In this document: positions 1-13,118 of the stretch, in pieces
Layout of the letters: the number at the start of each line of letters is the position of its first letter
How positions within the stretch are numbered: the stretch's first letter is position 1
Assembly: GCF_964199755.1 (NCBI RefSeq)
Contig: NC_133899.1
Location: forward strand, 25,337,446 to 25,401,445
Direction of reading: 5' to 3'
Source: Larus michahellis
Lineage: Eukaryota; Chordata; Aves; Charadriiformes; Laridae
DNA: 64,000 nucleotides
The notes under the pieces: model-generated
Seen by the model: the letters and a program-made list of their open reading frames with translations, nothing else
What the model was told of the DNA's origin: nothing
Database searches by the model: none
Translations under genes and position numbers: made by a program

Positions 1-3000
1 TGCCCCTTTCTGTTTCTCTCATAATTAAATATAAGTAACATACCAGGAGAGCTCCGCTGTATAATTGCTTTATTTTCTGCTTATTAGTTCTTTACCAACA
101 CTACAGCCATATTGAGAACACAAAATTCCTGTTTACTTTAGTCAGGGAGATCACAGTCTACAAACTCATTCACTTATCAGACACGATTAACGCCATTCAA
201 AACTTACTCCATAAATTCACATGAACACAAATTGATGCACTTAAACTCCAGATTAGTTTTTAAATCATAGGATTTCTTACAGATTGCCACTTTGTCCTAC
301 AGGCTATGTTTACTGCCTGATAGCCACTAGTTCGTGGTGAGGTTCAGCTACAACCTATAAAGGACATGTTGAAAGTGAAACCTTTGTATTTTGTTCAGTA
401 GCAATGGCCATTTATTTTTGAAGTCTCTGCCACATGTTTCGGTAACTTTTTCTCCCCCCCCCTCCCCCGCCCCCAAAAGACATTAAAAAAAATTCAGAAG
501 CATAATCAGTTTCCTTTCACCTACAAAAACAGAATAACAAAGTTACTAAGGAAATACAAAATTGTGAATTCAACTTAATGCAAAGTCTAGCAAAGAAGTC
601 TGCCCCAGCACTTGAAGAGAAAACATAGTAAATCAACTTAGACAAAAAATGAAGTTATTGAAGTTTTCATGTTGACTGAGAATAGATTTAAGAAAGTTCA
701 AGAACCATTAATAGAGCTTCAAGTTTTCCAGTTTAGGCATTTACTTTGTGCTTGGCTATTTTATTTATGCTCCAGAAGAAAACAGTAACCATATTCTTGT
801 ATTTTTAGTCTTTATACCACCACACTATTTGTTAAGTTACATCAACAGAGGAAAAAAAAAAAAAAAAGCTAGAAAATAGAGCAGTGATATTCCAATGGCA
901 AAAAGCCTTGAGTGGAAAAGAAAACTCACCTCCTCTTCTTTAGAGCTGAGATTTAAGAGTTATCCTACATTTTGCAGACTCTCTTTAACTTAGGAAGGCG
1001 TACAGTCAATCAATGCTCTATCTTCTGGCATCAAGATCCCATTCAGTCCCATTTGCAACCCACAGCGAGATCAAGTCTTTTGGAACCATATTCTAAAGGA
1101 ACTTTTAAGTTGTCCAAAGCATTCAATTTCAGAAGTGAATTCGGTATTTTTATCTTCCCATACATCTTTGGTAAGAGCTCCATATACAATGTACTTAGCA
1201 TGCAGAGTCAACACTGCAGAAATGTAGTGTAATGCCCCCAATTTTATGTAAAAGTCATATCCTTAAAAAAAAAAAAAAGAAAAAAGAAAAAAAAAAACAT
1301 TTTCTTCTGGTTTTGTAGCATACATTCCTAGAATTCCCCAATTGAGTTTAACTCCTTGAGGAAATCTGAAGTTAATCCTTAAGGCTGAATAAGAACCAGC
1401 TGCTTTAACGTTTTTTTGCACCCAGCATTAATACTTGATTGAGTTTTTATACTAATACTTGTTCTGGGTGGGGTTTTTTATTTTGCCAGTCACATCTGCA
1501 AGCTGTGATATGGCAAATGAGCTGCTTGCCCTTTAAGAACTAATTATGGAAGTTTACATTCATAGTCGTATTCTCTCTCTCTCTCCTCCCCGCTCTCATT
1601 AGTAGTTACTCAATGGGCTTCAGACATCCAACATAGTTCCCTTCCTACAGGACTACAGCAACAACCAGCTACCGAGACGGATGGCGAGGACTGCAACTAC
1701 TTGCTTGAGTTCAGTCAGTCTTGGAAAACTAAAGCAACGAGTGATTTCCTCAAAATGGCTATTATTCAGATGTCAGAATTACCGAGCTCAACTACAGGTT
1801 AGCACGGAACTTGCCACTTCAGAAGTCTACAAAATGGAAAAAAATAATTTTTTTTCTTTCTCCACTACACGCATGTTGGAAAGAATCAGAAATCCTTTTA
1901 AGATTTAGATGTCTGCAACTGCCTTGAGATGAAAGCAATTTGTCTCGATTGCAAGACAGGCAAGTCGGTGCTAGATTTTTGAGAAACCTCTGTGATTGAA
2001 AATAAGACTTGTTGCAATGCTTACACGTTATTGCCGCATTTTCTGGAAGGAACCTATCTTGCATTGAATCGGAGACTGACATGAGTAGTAAAAACTGCAG
2101 CTAAACATCATTTAAGTTTGCAATGCAAGACAAAAACTGAACAGCATCTACCCTGGAACTATTACATCATTCATGTCTTTATTTGCTATATGGTTGCTAT
2201 GTAGTATGGGGAACTCATTTGCATCCCTTCTCATGCATGATGTATGGTTCAGAACTTCACAGCTGACATTTCAAAGCAGTTCTTACATTACCTAGTTAAC
2301 ATTATGCCTGATATGCACTTTGAACATGTTACAATGGTATTCTCACTATCTGCCACTGTAGGCAAGAATTCGTTTCACTATTAGTCTGAGATATGACGAC
2401 AGACTGAGAGTCACTATTTAGTTACAGATTAACAGAACTTTAAAAAAAGTCCTTAATATAAAAAGACAGACTGCAGTTTGATTTTAAGCAATAATTTTCA
2501 GTTTACTAGATGAAGTAGACCTATCAACATATTCTGCATGAATGCAAAAAAGTAGCAATCTACAGCAAGTGATAGAAGAAAAAAAAAATATATATATAAT
2601 CAAAAAAGTAGAACCAGAAAGCATACACTGAAAATGGTAACCCTCCCCCAACCATCCCCCAAAATAATCAAACCATCTTAAGGGCTATCAAGAGAAGAAA
2701 AAAAAAAAAAGTTACTTAGCAAGTCTACAATGTGTCTTTCCCCTGTTTGCTGGAAGTCTGCCATAGCATCTAGTGCTTGTGTTCGTGTCACATTCGGAGA
2801 TTAGAGCATCCTAACGCCAAGCAAGAAGAGTTAAAACAGGAATCCAGTCAAGTGTGCAGAAGGAAAGGGTGGTAACTGGAGAAAGGTGATCATAATCCTA
2901 TGGATGCTTTTGTTTTACTTTTCAGTAGAGAATCATTCTTCCGGAAAGCCATGTGGGTTATTTTTTTTTTTTTCTTTAATTCTTTGTAGACTAAATAGTT

Positions 3001-3009
3001 ATTTTCTCA
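1..3009 (-). other. ARF6: ARF6 3' untranslated region (probable)
   Basis: This is AT-rich DNA without a convincing coding exon, directly downstream of the ARF6 stop codon on the minus strand. Several minus-strand AATAAA hexamers occur (plus-strand TTTATT). The most distal is at 69-74, with others near 411, 758 and 2177, so several 3' ends are possible. A-rich and T-rich tracts (852-867, 1265-1297, 2580-2600, 2959-2972) and many ATTTA-like motifs resemble a regulated vertebrate 3'UTR. ARF6 in other vertebrates is known to have a long 3'UTR. The exact cleavage site is inferred and could lie just beyond the window start. Confidence 0.6.
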
Positions 3010-3684
<675 letters not shown>

Positions 3685-3910
3685 TCAGCGCCGGCCGCGC
3701 ATGGGGCGGCTGCGGAAGAAGCGGAGTGTGTGGTGGCGGGGGAGGGGGGGGAGGTGGTGAGGTGAGGCCTGGCGGGGCGGGAAGAGGGGCCGCGCCGCGC
3801 TCCGCCGGGCCTTGAGGCGGCGGCTCCGCCCGGCTCCTGCCTTGGCTCCCGCCCCGGCGCCTCAGCTCATGGATGCCGGCTCAGGAGGGGCGGCGGCTCC
3901 CGCGTCCTGC

Positions 3911-4000
3911 CTGTAAAGGGACGGAGAGAGAGCGCGTGAGACGGGGGCGGCTGAAAGGGAAAAGGAGCACGGCGGGATTTACCTCAGGGCCGGGATTTAC
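3911..4000 (-). other. ARF6: Probable tiny intron in the ARF6 5'UTR, with two tandem donors
   Basis: On the minus strand a strong acceptor (pyrimidine-rich tract ending ccctttacag) places an exon start at 3910. Only 72-90 nt upstream stand two near-identical donors, CTTGAG|gtaaat (exon end 4001) and CTGAG|gtaaat (exon end 3983). They lie within an imperfect 18/19-bp tandem repeat (3974-3991 and 3992-4010). A second, weaker acceptor (ccctttcag) would start an exon at 3950. The introns would be 72 or 90 nt with the first acceptor. This is inferred from splice-site motifs only. A 5'UTR intron before a single coding exon is the usual ARF6 layout. Confidence 0.5.
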
Positions 4001-4233
4001 CTCAAGGGCCGCCCGCGGAGGGTCGGAGGGGGCCGGCTCCGCTCCGCGCCGCTCCCTCAGCCAAGCACCGCCGGAAAAGGAGCCCGCGCGAGCCCGCCTC
4101 ACTTCCCCCTCCGCCGCCAGCGCGCATGCGCGCAACCGCCCCGCCCCGCTCGGCGGCACCGCCCGCCTCCTGCGCATGAGCGGCGCCGGGGGGGAAGTGT
4201 GTGGGGTGTGGTGTGCGCGCCCGCCCGCTTCCC

Positions 4234-4309
4234 GCGGGAGGGGCGGGGCGGGGCTCGGGGGCCGCGCAGGCGCAGGCGCGGCCCCCGAGCCCCGCCCCGC
4301 CCCTCCCGC
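4234..4309. repeat. Perfect inverted repeat, 34-bp arms, 8-bp spacer
   Basis: The left arm 4234-4267 is the exact reverse complement of the right arm 4276-4309, apart from an 8-nt spacer (aggcgcag). The arms are almost pure G+C and consist of Sp1-type GGGCGG boxes followed by CTCGGGGGCC. The spacer and inner arm ends hold two overlapping NRF1-like palindromes. The structure could extrude as a cruciform, or fold as a very stable RNA hairpin if transcribed. It could also be an assembly artefact at a GC-rich site. Confidence 0.9.
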
Positions 4310-4744
4310 CTGTCAAGGAGCGCGTGCGCCGATGGGGGGGGGGGGGGTGGGGGCGCGTGGGCGGGGCAAGGGTGGGGAGAGGCGCCGCGCCATCGGACGT
4401 CAGCGGAAAGACGCGGGAGGGCGCGAGGGGCGCGCCTTAAAGGGGCAGGCGCCGCCCCCGTGATGTCGCGGCTAGTTCCCTCTCAGGAGCGCGGGAAATT
4501 TATCAAAAGTCCAGTTTTTTTGGGGGGAGTTTGTTTTTGGGTTTTTTTTGACGAGCAGGGCTAAAATTAACGGCAGGAGGTGGGCGGTGGTGGGTTTCCT
4601 CTTGGCACCGGTGTCTGTGTTGGGGAGCAGGAGCCGGTGCACGAGGTTTCTCTTAAATAGTTGAGAGTTAGGGGCTTTCTCCTGGGATCCGCCACTGGGG
4701 ACAGGTGGATCTCTAGCGTGAAGTATCTCAAGCATTAAGCATCA

Positions 4745-5309
4745 CCGCCAGCAGGGCGAGGGGGGGGTTCTGCCCCTCTGGGGAGACCCCCCTGCAGTGC
4801 TGCCTCCAGCGCTGGGGCACCAACAGCAGAAGGACACGGAGCTGTTGGAGTGGGGCCAGAGGAGGCCCCGGAGATGCTGGGAGGGCTGGAGCCCCTCTGC
4901 TGTGAGGACAGGCTGAGAGAGCTGGGGGGGTTCAGCCTGGAGAAGAGAAGGCTCCGCGGAGACCTTCCAGCCCCTTCCAGTCCCTAAAGGGGCTCCAGGG
5001 AAGATGGGGAGGGACTCTGGATCAGGGAGGGGAGCCATGGGATGAGGGGGAATGGTTTTAATCTGGAAGAGGGGAGATTTAGATGAGATCTGAGGAAGAA
5101 ATTCTTGGCTGTGAGGGTGGTGAGCCCCTGGCCCAGGTTGCCCAGAGAAGCTGTGGCTGCCCCATCCCTGGAGGGGTTCAAGGCCAGGCTGGACGGGGCT
5201 TGGAGCAACCTGGTCTGGTGGGAGGTGTCCCTGCCCAGGGCAGGGGGTGGCACTGGGTGATCTTTAAGGTTCCTTCCAATCCAAACGTTACCATGGTTCT
5301 ATGATTCCA
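4745..5309 (+). mobile_element. CR1 LINE, 5'-truncated, 3' end present
   Basis: This has the typical avian CR1 3' portion. It includes the block around 5130-5200 (ccaggttgcccagagaagct), the block near 5218-5245 (ggaggtgtccctgcccaggg) and the end ttctatgattcca at about 5296-5308. CR1 copies are nearly always cut at the 5' end and keep this 3' end. No intact reverse transcriptase is present. It is the same segment as the opposite-strand copy at 6058-6712. Confidence 0.92.
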
Positions 5310-6057
5310 CGTGGCGCCCAGCAGCGGCACAGACAGTGAAACACCAAACGGTATCTGGGATGCTGGGCTGCCAGAGGGGATGGCTGTGCTGTGGCACTGT
5401 GTCACCCACTGGTGGGTACCACCAGGCACAAACTGAAATGAGTCACTGCAGAGTGGGGAAGTGCCTTTTCTGTCACGTTCTCCCTCTGTTTTGGACCCAG
5501 ACATACTGTTCCTTGGGTCTCTCCTCTTGAATCATGGGTTTTTTAGGTTTGTTGGTGACTGTGTTGTCCCTCATCCTTGGAGACTGCCTGCAGATGGGGC
5601 TTGGCCAGCTTCGGCTTTGCCCATTTCACCTGGCAAATAGCTGGGCTCTTCTGTTTTTCCTGAGCTCCTTCTCTCCTTTCCCTCCTGGTAAGCTGGAAGT
5701 GATAGGACCTGGGAAATACTTGCGTGCATGCCAAGGCGGGGAGTTGCTTTTGGGGTGGTGGCAGCTGCTCTTGCACTGGAGCCGTTGAGGAGCCGATCTC
5801 CACGCAATGGGGCCTTCCGCTGACTCAGCGGCAGTGCCGCTTCCTGAGCTGCTCCTCTCCCCGCAGGGTTCCTGCCTGCCCCTGCTTGATATCGGCAAAC
5901 AAGAAGGTGCTCCACTTTGTATTATCCCTTTGCCAGCATCGGCCCACTCCTTTCCTGGTGCGTGTCCTGCCTGCCCTGGGTGGGCCTGTGGCTGAGATGA
6001 GCCATGCTGCTCCAGGCTGTGATCAGCAGCCTCTGCTCACCTGGCTTTGCACCACGC
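5310..6057. other. Spacer between two inverted CR1 copies
   Basis: This is unique-looking, moderately GC-rich DNA. I see no gene, RNA or repeat that I can name. Short open frames occur on both strands without family features. Confidence 0.5.
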
Positions 6058-6712
6058 ATCATAGAATCATAGAAAGGCGTGGGTTGGAAGGGACCTTAAA
6101 GATCCTCTAGTGCCACCCCCTGCCCTGGGCAGGGACACCTCCCACCAGACCAAGTTGCTCCAAGCCCCGTCCAGCCTGGCCTTGAACACCTCCAGGGATG
6201 GGGCAGCCACAGCTTCTCTGGGCAACCTGGGCCAGGGGCTCACCACCCTCACAGCAAACAATTTGTTCCTCAGATCTCATCTAAATCTGCCCTCTTCCAG
6301 TTTGAAGCCATTACCCCTTGTCCTATCACTACATACATGTGTAAAAAGCCCCTCCCCAGCTTTCCTGGAGCCCCTTTAGGGACTGGAAGGTCTCCGCGGA
6401 GCCTTCTCTTCTCCAGGCTGAACCCCCCCAGCTCTCTCAGCCTGCCCTCACAGCAGAGGGGCTCCAGCCCTCCCAGCATCTCCGGGGCCTCCTCTGGCCC
6501 CACTCCAACAGCTCCGTGTCCTTCTGCTGTTGGTGCCCCAGCGCTGGAGGCAGCACTGCAGGGGGGTCTTCCCAGAGGGGCAGAATCCCCGCCCTGGCCC
6601 TGCTGCCCACGCTGCTGGGGATGCAGCCCAGGGTGCGGGGGGCTTTCTGGGCTGCCAGCGCATGTTGCCAGCTTGTGTTGAGCTTCTCATCAACCAACAC
6701 CCTGAGCCTTTA
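6058..6712 (-). mobile_element. CR1 LINE, 5'-truncated, minus strand
   Basis: On the plus strand this reads as the complement of the CR1 3' end, starting with catagaatcatagaaagg and continuing through the complement of the same blocks as the 4745-5309 copy. It extends about 100-150 bp further toward the element's 5' side. The 5' boundary near 6712 is approximate. The two copies are tail-to-tail, about 750 bp apart. Confidence 0.9.
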
Positions 6713-9700
6713 GCAGCTGTGTGTCCTGTCCTTTAGCAACTGGAACAGGGACAGGCTGGGCATCCCGACAGCTCCTTGAGCTCTCCCTCTGCTGCTGATC
6801 AGCGCTTTTCAGCCTGGACCAGCCCTGAGCTGGTGCTGTATTCTTCAGCTGCCACTGTGTGACCTGCTGAAAGCATCCGAAGTTGATCTTGCCATCATCC
6901 AAATTTAAAAAACCTGACAAAGAAAAGCAATATGCTGCACTACCTCACACAGGAAATCCAAAACTTAATTGAGATCTGGGGACGTGGCCACGTGCTGTAG
7001 AAGAGAAACAGGATCCACTCAGGCAAATGCTTTTTCACCTGCTCGGGCTTTATTTGTGAGGATCCTCCCTGCCCTTCAGGAAAGCTTTCTGTCCATATGG
7101 TCTGTGCACCAGAACAAGATTTTACATGGTTTGGCACGTGTTTTTAAAGTAATCATTACTGCTCTTTAGGATGATATATAGCAAAAAGACATTTGAGAAC
7201 TCAGCACTTTCAATAGTTAAGATCTCAAATTAGTGACTAATAAACTCTGTGCATGTCAGTCCTTGTAGCTCACGTTTACCAATCCCGCAGAGAACGGGTG
7301 AGAAGCTGGTGAGAGAGCACCACCTACTTTTGAAACATTTTTATGTCCAGTCATATTAGTTTCCGTAAACGAACAGAAAGGGCGGTAAACAGGAAGCAGA
7401 ATATAAATGGCATAACTCAGTAAAGCAAATAAAGGCTTCATTGTCTGAGGAACCCCACTGCCGTGTCCCTGCAGAGTTACTGCACCTTACCTTGGAGAGC
7501 CAGGAGATAGCACAGCCTGTCTTACGAGCCTTTAAAATGTGAATTTGTCCCAATGTGAGATGTTTTTGAAAGGCGGGTTCTTATTTTTAAGATAGCGACT
7601 TAAGTAACTGTGGGATGGAGATGTGTCATCGAAGATGAAGTGTGATGGTCTGAGCAAAACAGACTCAATCTCAGCACTCAGCCTGCAGAGAGTTGCAACA
7701 AATCTTCACCCTGTAACCACCCCTAGGGAAAGAAGTACAGGTTAGGCACTATATATACTCAATATAGCCTAGGTTCTTATGTTGCTGGTTGATTTTCAAG
7801 GTCAAATACCCAAGAAAAACATTTACAATACCTGAACGTGTTCTAGATTACCTGAAAAACATGACCTCCTACAACAGGTTCAGTTTCACATACCTGCTTA
7901 AGAATTAAAAACCTTCTCAGGTCCTTGGCAACACCCAGTGGGTTACTGGGTAGCCTGCAGAAGTTAAATATTTTAAAAGTAAGCACTGACTGAGAATGTG
8001 TCACTGGATGGAGAGCCTGATGGGTGCCAGTATGGATTTACAGCCCAGGGAGTAAAAAGCAATTATGGTTATAAAGTGATTAGGGGTTACAGCCTGGGGA
8101 GAAAGATAGCAAGTATCTGTAAGACCTTTTGATAACTCACCCTGGCCTGGCTGCAGGGCAGCCCGTTCCTTATCTTTTCTTTCTCCATAAGGAACTCGGG
8201 GTGGTGCAGGTACCAAAGTTTGCATCTATTGATTTTCATGGTTTTGTGAGGCTGTGTTTGCATGGTTTGTTCTCCACCAGCAATTCACGCGCTGTCACAA
8301 TGAAGTGGTGATCAAAAATGATACACCTTCAACTTTAGGTGATAGCCATGACATCGTAATAAGCAAACCTCAAGGAAATGGATTGATACCCACTTTTGTT
8401 TTTATCTCTTTGACTATAACTACCTTCCCAATCAGTTTGGATTATCAGGCCAAACCTGTTTTAATATGCTGTAGCTCATCTTGCTTACTTTTCTCCTGCC
8501 AAAGCAGAGGGAGATGGGAAAAAACTCTGTTGCAGTGATCCTTTGTGGCTTTCCAAGGAAGGAAAGGGGAATATAATAATGCTTTGGGTTTAGTATCTAT
8601 GTTAGATAAATTCTTCTCTTGTGAAAACAAATTATATCCTTGATATTACAATTGCACTCCACTGGTAGGTTTCTTATCAGTGAGATATCTGATACAATGG
8701 GCCAAGCGTCCTTTGGTGGGGTGAGCCAGGTTAGCAAAGCACTTTCCATGAGCTGTGGTCACTCCTGCCTGGAGGCGGGGAGTGGCGGAGATGGTCCCCC
8801 ATGGGCGTCTCAGCCCTATTTCCTGTGATTCTGCGATGCCTGTGTCTGTGCAACCGCAGCTGGGCTTGGCCAGGAAACTAAACCTGCAGTCTCCAGCGGT
8901 GTGTGCTTTAAACACCGGCAGCGTGGCATTAAACAGACCCTTGGGCTCTTCCCATGAGGTTAACAGCGGTAGGGAAGGAGTGGACATGGGAAGGGGGTGT
9001 TGTAGAGTATTCTGACTGCAGCAGATTTCTGGTAGCCTCTGTGTGTGCTGAAATGGTGTAATGAGGACACTGAAGAATCGCTGGAAATCCCACATTTCTC
9101 CTCAGGAGAAAGCCCTGTCCTGGTCCCCCTGGAACTCCTCCAGCCTCCTGTGGGAGTGGGGAAGGGTTCTTCCAAAGTGGCCTCCCAGCTGGAAAAACAG
9201 CTTGCCCTCCAGGCTGTTTGGGTTTGTTTTGTATCTCAGACTACATCGAAATCCCTTTGCAGTTGCTATTGGCAAACAAGCTGGCTTCTCCTTTCACAGG
9301 TTATTTTCAGGACCAGATAGAGGAAACGTAGGTGGGGGATGCTGCTGGACAAAATTTCCATATGCCAAAATCCTGAATCACCACCATGACAGTGTCAGCC
9401 TGAAGAACCATGAAGCCTTAACAAGAGTAAAAATAATTTGTGAGGCTTTTCCTTCCCTCTCTGATTTTTTCCGTTTTCACAGCCGATATTTCCCAGCAGC
9501 AACAAAGCAGGAGATACACCAGTGGCCTCCAGGACTCGGCTGGATGTGCTGGCTTACCCCATGGAGACCTGTACCCCAAGGTTTTTGGACCCCAAGCCAG
9601 GCCATTGCTGATGCCCAGGTGTTCTGAGACATCGTGGTGTCTTGCAAAGCATGGCAGTGACACAGGGATGCCTGAGAAGCTCAGGGTGGGGATGCTTTGC

Positions 9701-11985
9701 AGTCAGCGCTGCGGGCCAGCAGAAATCTGCTGTATTCTGCATCCACGCTCTTAATGCAGAAGGGATTTTGCAGGCAGTTCCCAAGGGCTTTTTTCCTGTA
9801 AGATGTGTTTTAGTTGTCATTCAAAGGGCCTCTGGTTCCAGACAGCGTCCAAGCATTGCAATGGGTGGAGGTTTGGAGCTCAGTGAGACCCCAAAGCTGG
9901 TTCTTTGGGCGGCTGGAGCCTAGCTTACCCGTAACGCTTTGCACAAAGCCAAGCTCAGCAGGAGCCTGGAGCAGCTGGTCCTGCTGGGCAAGATGCAGCA
10001 ACCAGCTGTCAGATGCTCCCCCTGAGCTCAGAGCTAAGGTTTTCCCAGCTCTGTGTGGCCTCATTTTCTTATTTCAGGCGTTGCTTTGGTGGTCAGGAGC
10101 CACACCAGGGCACACTTCCCTGCTAGCGGGCTGGCACTGCTCTCAGGACTCTTATCTGTGTCCTGGCTGCGCCATGTCTCTCCTCTGTCTGCTAAGCTCA
10201 TTCCCATCAGATTTTCTCAGGCAAGACAGGTCGTTTCACACTCTTGATTCACTCCTGCTACGTTATTTTCATGTGATGAAAAATTTGCGTATTTGTGGCA
10301 GGAAGAAACTGTCACCATGTTACTGGTAGGAGGAGGGGATGGGATTGGGATGCCCGGCTCTGCGCTGTTATTTCTCAGTAGATGGCTTGCCTTTCTCCCC
10401 CATTTGTGGATGTCAGGCCTACATCTCCTCATGCCCATGACCCCAAAGTCATTATCCTAATGCCTTTAACCAAAACTCCAGCTGTCACTGACAGCTCTTC
10501 CTTAAGTAGATAATAGGAGCCCAGAGCAAGATGTCTCTCTCTCCCATGCAGCCCTGACACCCTTAAGGCTTGTGCGGCGCTGGGGAAGATCTTGTTTGTC
10601 TTTTCTGAGGTGGGATTGCCGTGTGTGTACTTTAGCCCTCGACTTTGCTCCACTAACTTGGGTCAGGCAGCCTGGAAGAAATGCTGAGATACCTCCTGAG
10701 TGGCTGCCGGTGGGTCTGGCCTTGGGCAGGCAGTGCAAGTGTGCCTTGAGGAGGAGGTATGTCCATGCCTGGAGCTGAGGCACGTCTGTGCTTGGACAGG
10801 AGGTACACCCGTGCCTTGACCTCTGCACTTAGGAAATGCAATGAAAAGAGACTGTCCTTTGGTGTCTTTAGCCCTTTGGCTGGGGCTAAGGCAGCTGCAG
10901 GCTGGCTCTATGTACAGCATCATTGATGGGGGGAGTCTGGAGGGGGTCCGTGGAGGTGGAGGCAGCAGCAAGAGGCTCTGGCTGGGCTGCTGCTGCTCTT
11001 CAGCAGTGTTTGCGATCTCGGCAGCTGGTTCCGCTCTCCTCCTGGCTGGCATGGAGTCAGGGATGGTTGCTGCCCTTGGAGGTGGTCTGCATGGCTTTCG
11101 TGGATAGACATGACTGTCTGAGCACCCCTGCTCCTGCTGTGCATGTTTGCAGCCACCAGAGATCCCCCAGGATAGTGCTCAGTGTGTCTGAAGAAATAAC
11201 ATGTATCTGGAGAGGGTAAAAAAGAAATAAAAAGGCCATTTTGGCAATGGCAGTGCATGGTTTGGGTTCAGCTTTGGCTCGCTCTGCTGGGAAAGGGGCA
11301 GTGCAGCCTACGCCTCTGGGTTAGACCAAAGGCCGCCTCTGGGCTCTGAGCACCTTCGCTTCAAGCTTTCCTCACAGCCTCAGGTCTCCGAGGAGCCAGA
11401 GAGAGGTGAGGGTCCTGCAGTATCTCCAGCCCCAGCCAGCTGCAGAGTCACTCTCAGGGGAAGTCTGGGGGAGATCTCTTGGACAGACCTCCGAGAGAGG
11501 CAAAACACACAGTGAAGATCTCAAGTACTCTGTGAAAAGTATTTCTAGACAGCCATCTATTGCAGCAGCTAATGGGTAAAGCTCCTGTATTTTATTCCTT
11601 GCATTGCATTTTTGTTACTTTTATATCCTTCTCTGAGAATTGAAATGGTTCATTACATCTGCAAGTATTCACTGAGGCAAGTAGGTTTTCTCAGACTCTC
11701 TTCTGAGCTCTCCCTGGGTACATCCTAGAGCTGGACTATGAATTTAATTTTTTGGCCTACAACAGCTTAACCTGGCCTTTCTAAAGCAAGGTATTGTGTT
11801 GAATCCTCACTCGAGGAGCTAAATTTTCCTTCCTGTATTTGATGCTTCTTCCCCTCCGTGTTCCCACTGTGTTGCTTGAAGCGTTAATGCATCCTGCTGC
11901 CTGAGCTCCCGGCTGCCACGGCAAGGCTGGAGGCAGGAGCTGGTCCCTGAGCGCTGGAGAGCGGAGGCAGCGGGAGCTGCGTCCA
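6713..11985. other. Intergenic region between ARF6 and the 7SL cluster
   Basis: I find no coding exon with family features and no recognisable RNA gene. Composition is mixed, with GC-richer stretches at about 8700-11500 and AT-richer ones at 6900-8600. Old, unrecognised repeats are likely. Possible unannotated non-coding transcripts cannot be excluded from sequence alone. Confidence 0.5.
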
Positions 11986-12286
11986 GCCGGGCACAGTGGC
12001 TTGTGCCTGTAATCCAAGCGCCAGGGAGGCTGAGGCTGGCGGACGGCTTGAGCCTGGGGGTTCTGGGCTGCAGCGAGCTGTGCCGAGCGGGTGTCCGCGC
12101 TAAGGCCGGCATCGATATGGTGGTCCCTCGGGAGCCTGGGGCTACCAGGTCGCTTAAGGAGGGGTGAACCGGCCCAGGTCGGAGACGGAGCAGGTCAAAG
12201 CTCCCGTGCTGGTCAGTAGCGGGATGGCGCCTGTGAACAGTCCCTGTAGCACAGCCCGGGCAAGAGAGCGGGACCCAGTCTCTTTT
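11986..12286 (+). ncRNA. RN7SL: 7SL RNA (signal recognition particle RNA), copy 1
   Basis: This is the ~300-nt RNA scaffold of SRP, which pauses elongation through its Alu domain and targets ribosomes to the ER through its S domain. The 5' end gccgggca, the SRP9/14-binding loop region (tgcctgtaatcc) and gggaggctgag mark the Alu domain. The S domain keeps the ctaaggccggcatc segment, helix 6, and the SRP54-binding helix 8 block (ggtgaaccggcccaggtc, then cggagcagg) at about 12163-12205. The 3' Alu strand (gggatggcgcctgtgaacag) follows. The gene ends in tctctttt, a Pol III terminator at 12283-12286. Internal A-box-like and B-box-like (gttctgggctg) elements are present. All conserved domains look intact. 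There is no poly(A) tail or flanking duplication of the kind that marks a retrocopy. Confidence 0.95.
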
Positions 12287-13118
12287 GGCATCTTTCCCCC
12301 CACATCAACGGTCTGGGCCGGCGAGCAATCACAAAAGGGTCATGTAATACTGGGGAAAGGGAAAAGTGTCTCCCGCAGGTGTTCGACCTGAAGATGCTGC
12401 CCCAGCCTCACTCGCTCCGGTTGTGCTCATGTTTTGGTGTTGTGATTTCTTGCAGCGGTGAAAGGCCACAGGGCAGGACCCAGCCAGACCTTTGGGATCC
12501 CAAGAGATGTAATGGCTGGAATGGGAAATCACGGGCAGTGGAATTTCCCATTGTGTTTCTGGCTCAGAGACCCTGCGCACCCACGAGTCACTTGAGCATC
12601 CCTCACACACTGCCGGCTTCGGCAGCGTGAGCTGGGGCTCCGGCTCTCAGGAGTGCCTCATTAGTCTGCTCCATCGGGTATTTACTGTCACCGCTCATTT
12701 GTGTCCTCAGCTCTGAGCTTTACACCCTTAGGAAAACACTGGTGAATCAAGAAGCCCTTCTTACAAGGAGTATTTCAAAGCGGGGAGCCGGACATCTCTT
12801 GTCTGCTGTTCAGTAAGTGAAGCGTACTGAGCTATCCTGGAGATAGAGCTCCCTGATGTGCCTCACTGGGCTTAAAATGAAAACAGAGCATCATGATATG
12901 TCTCTTTTGGCTCAAAATGAGAAGTCTGGGCTTTCTCAGCTGCTTAAAACCACCTTCTGCTCAGACATTTGTCTTTCCTGTTTCTCCATCCACCCATTTT
13001 TAAACATTTTTACAGGCAGCCCAAGGAAGGTCTCCCAGTTCCCCACTGCCACTGCGTGGGCAGGCAGAGCTCGCACAAGGTGGATGTGGAGGAATCTGCA
13101 GAAAGCCTGAAAAAAACA
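12287..13118. other. Spacer between 7SL copies 1 and 2
   Basis: I see no gene or recognised repeat. The sequences flanking the two 7SL copies do not resemble each other, so any duplication was old or limited to the gene body. The spacer presumably carries the external Pol III promoter of copy 2 at its right end. I saw no clear ATF/CRE-type site of the kind known upstream of human 7SL. Confidence 0.5.

Noticed and set aside
4984-5253. Similar 90-100-aa frames beginning MPPPALGRDTSHQT at 4984-5253, 6110-6379 and 52863-53168, looking like a conserved protein family
   Set aside because: They are the same antisense or sense segment of three CR1 copies, and the similarity comes from the repeat.
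7641-7960. A possible LTR starting tgtgatggtctg
   Set aside because: No matching end, promoter box or second copy was found, and the resemblance is too weak to support.
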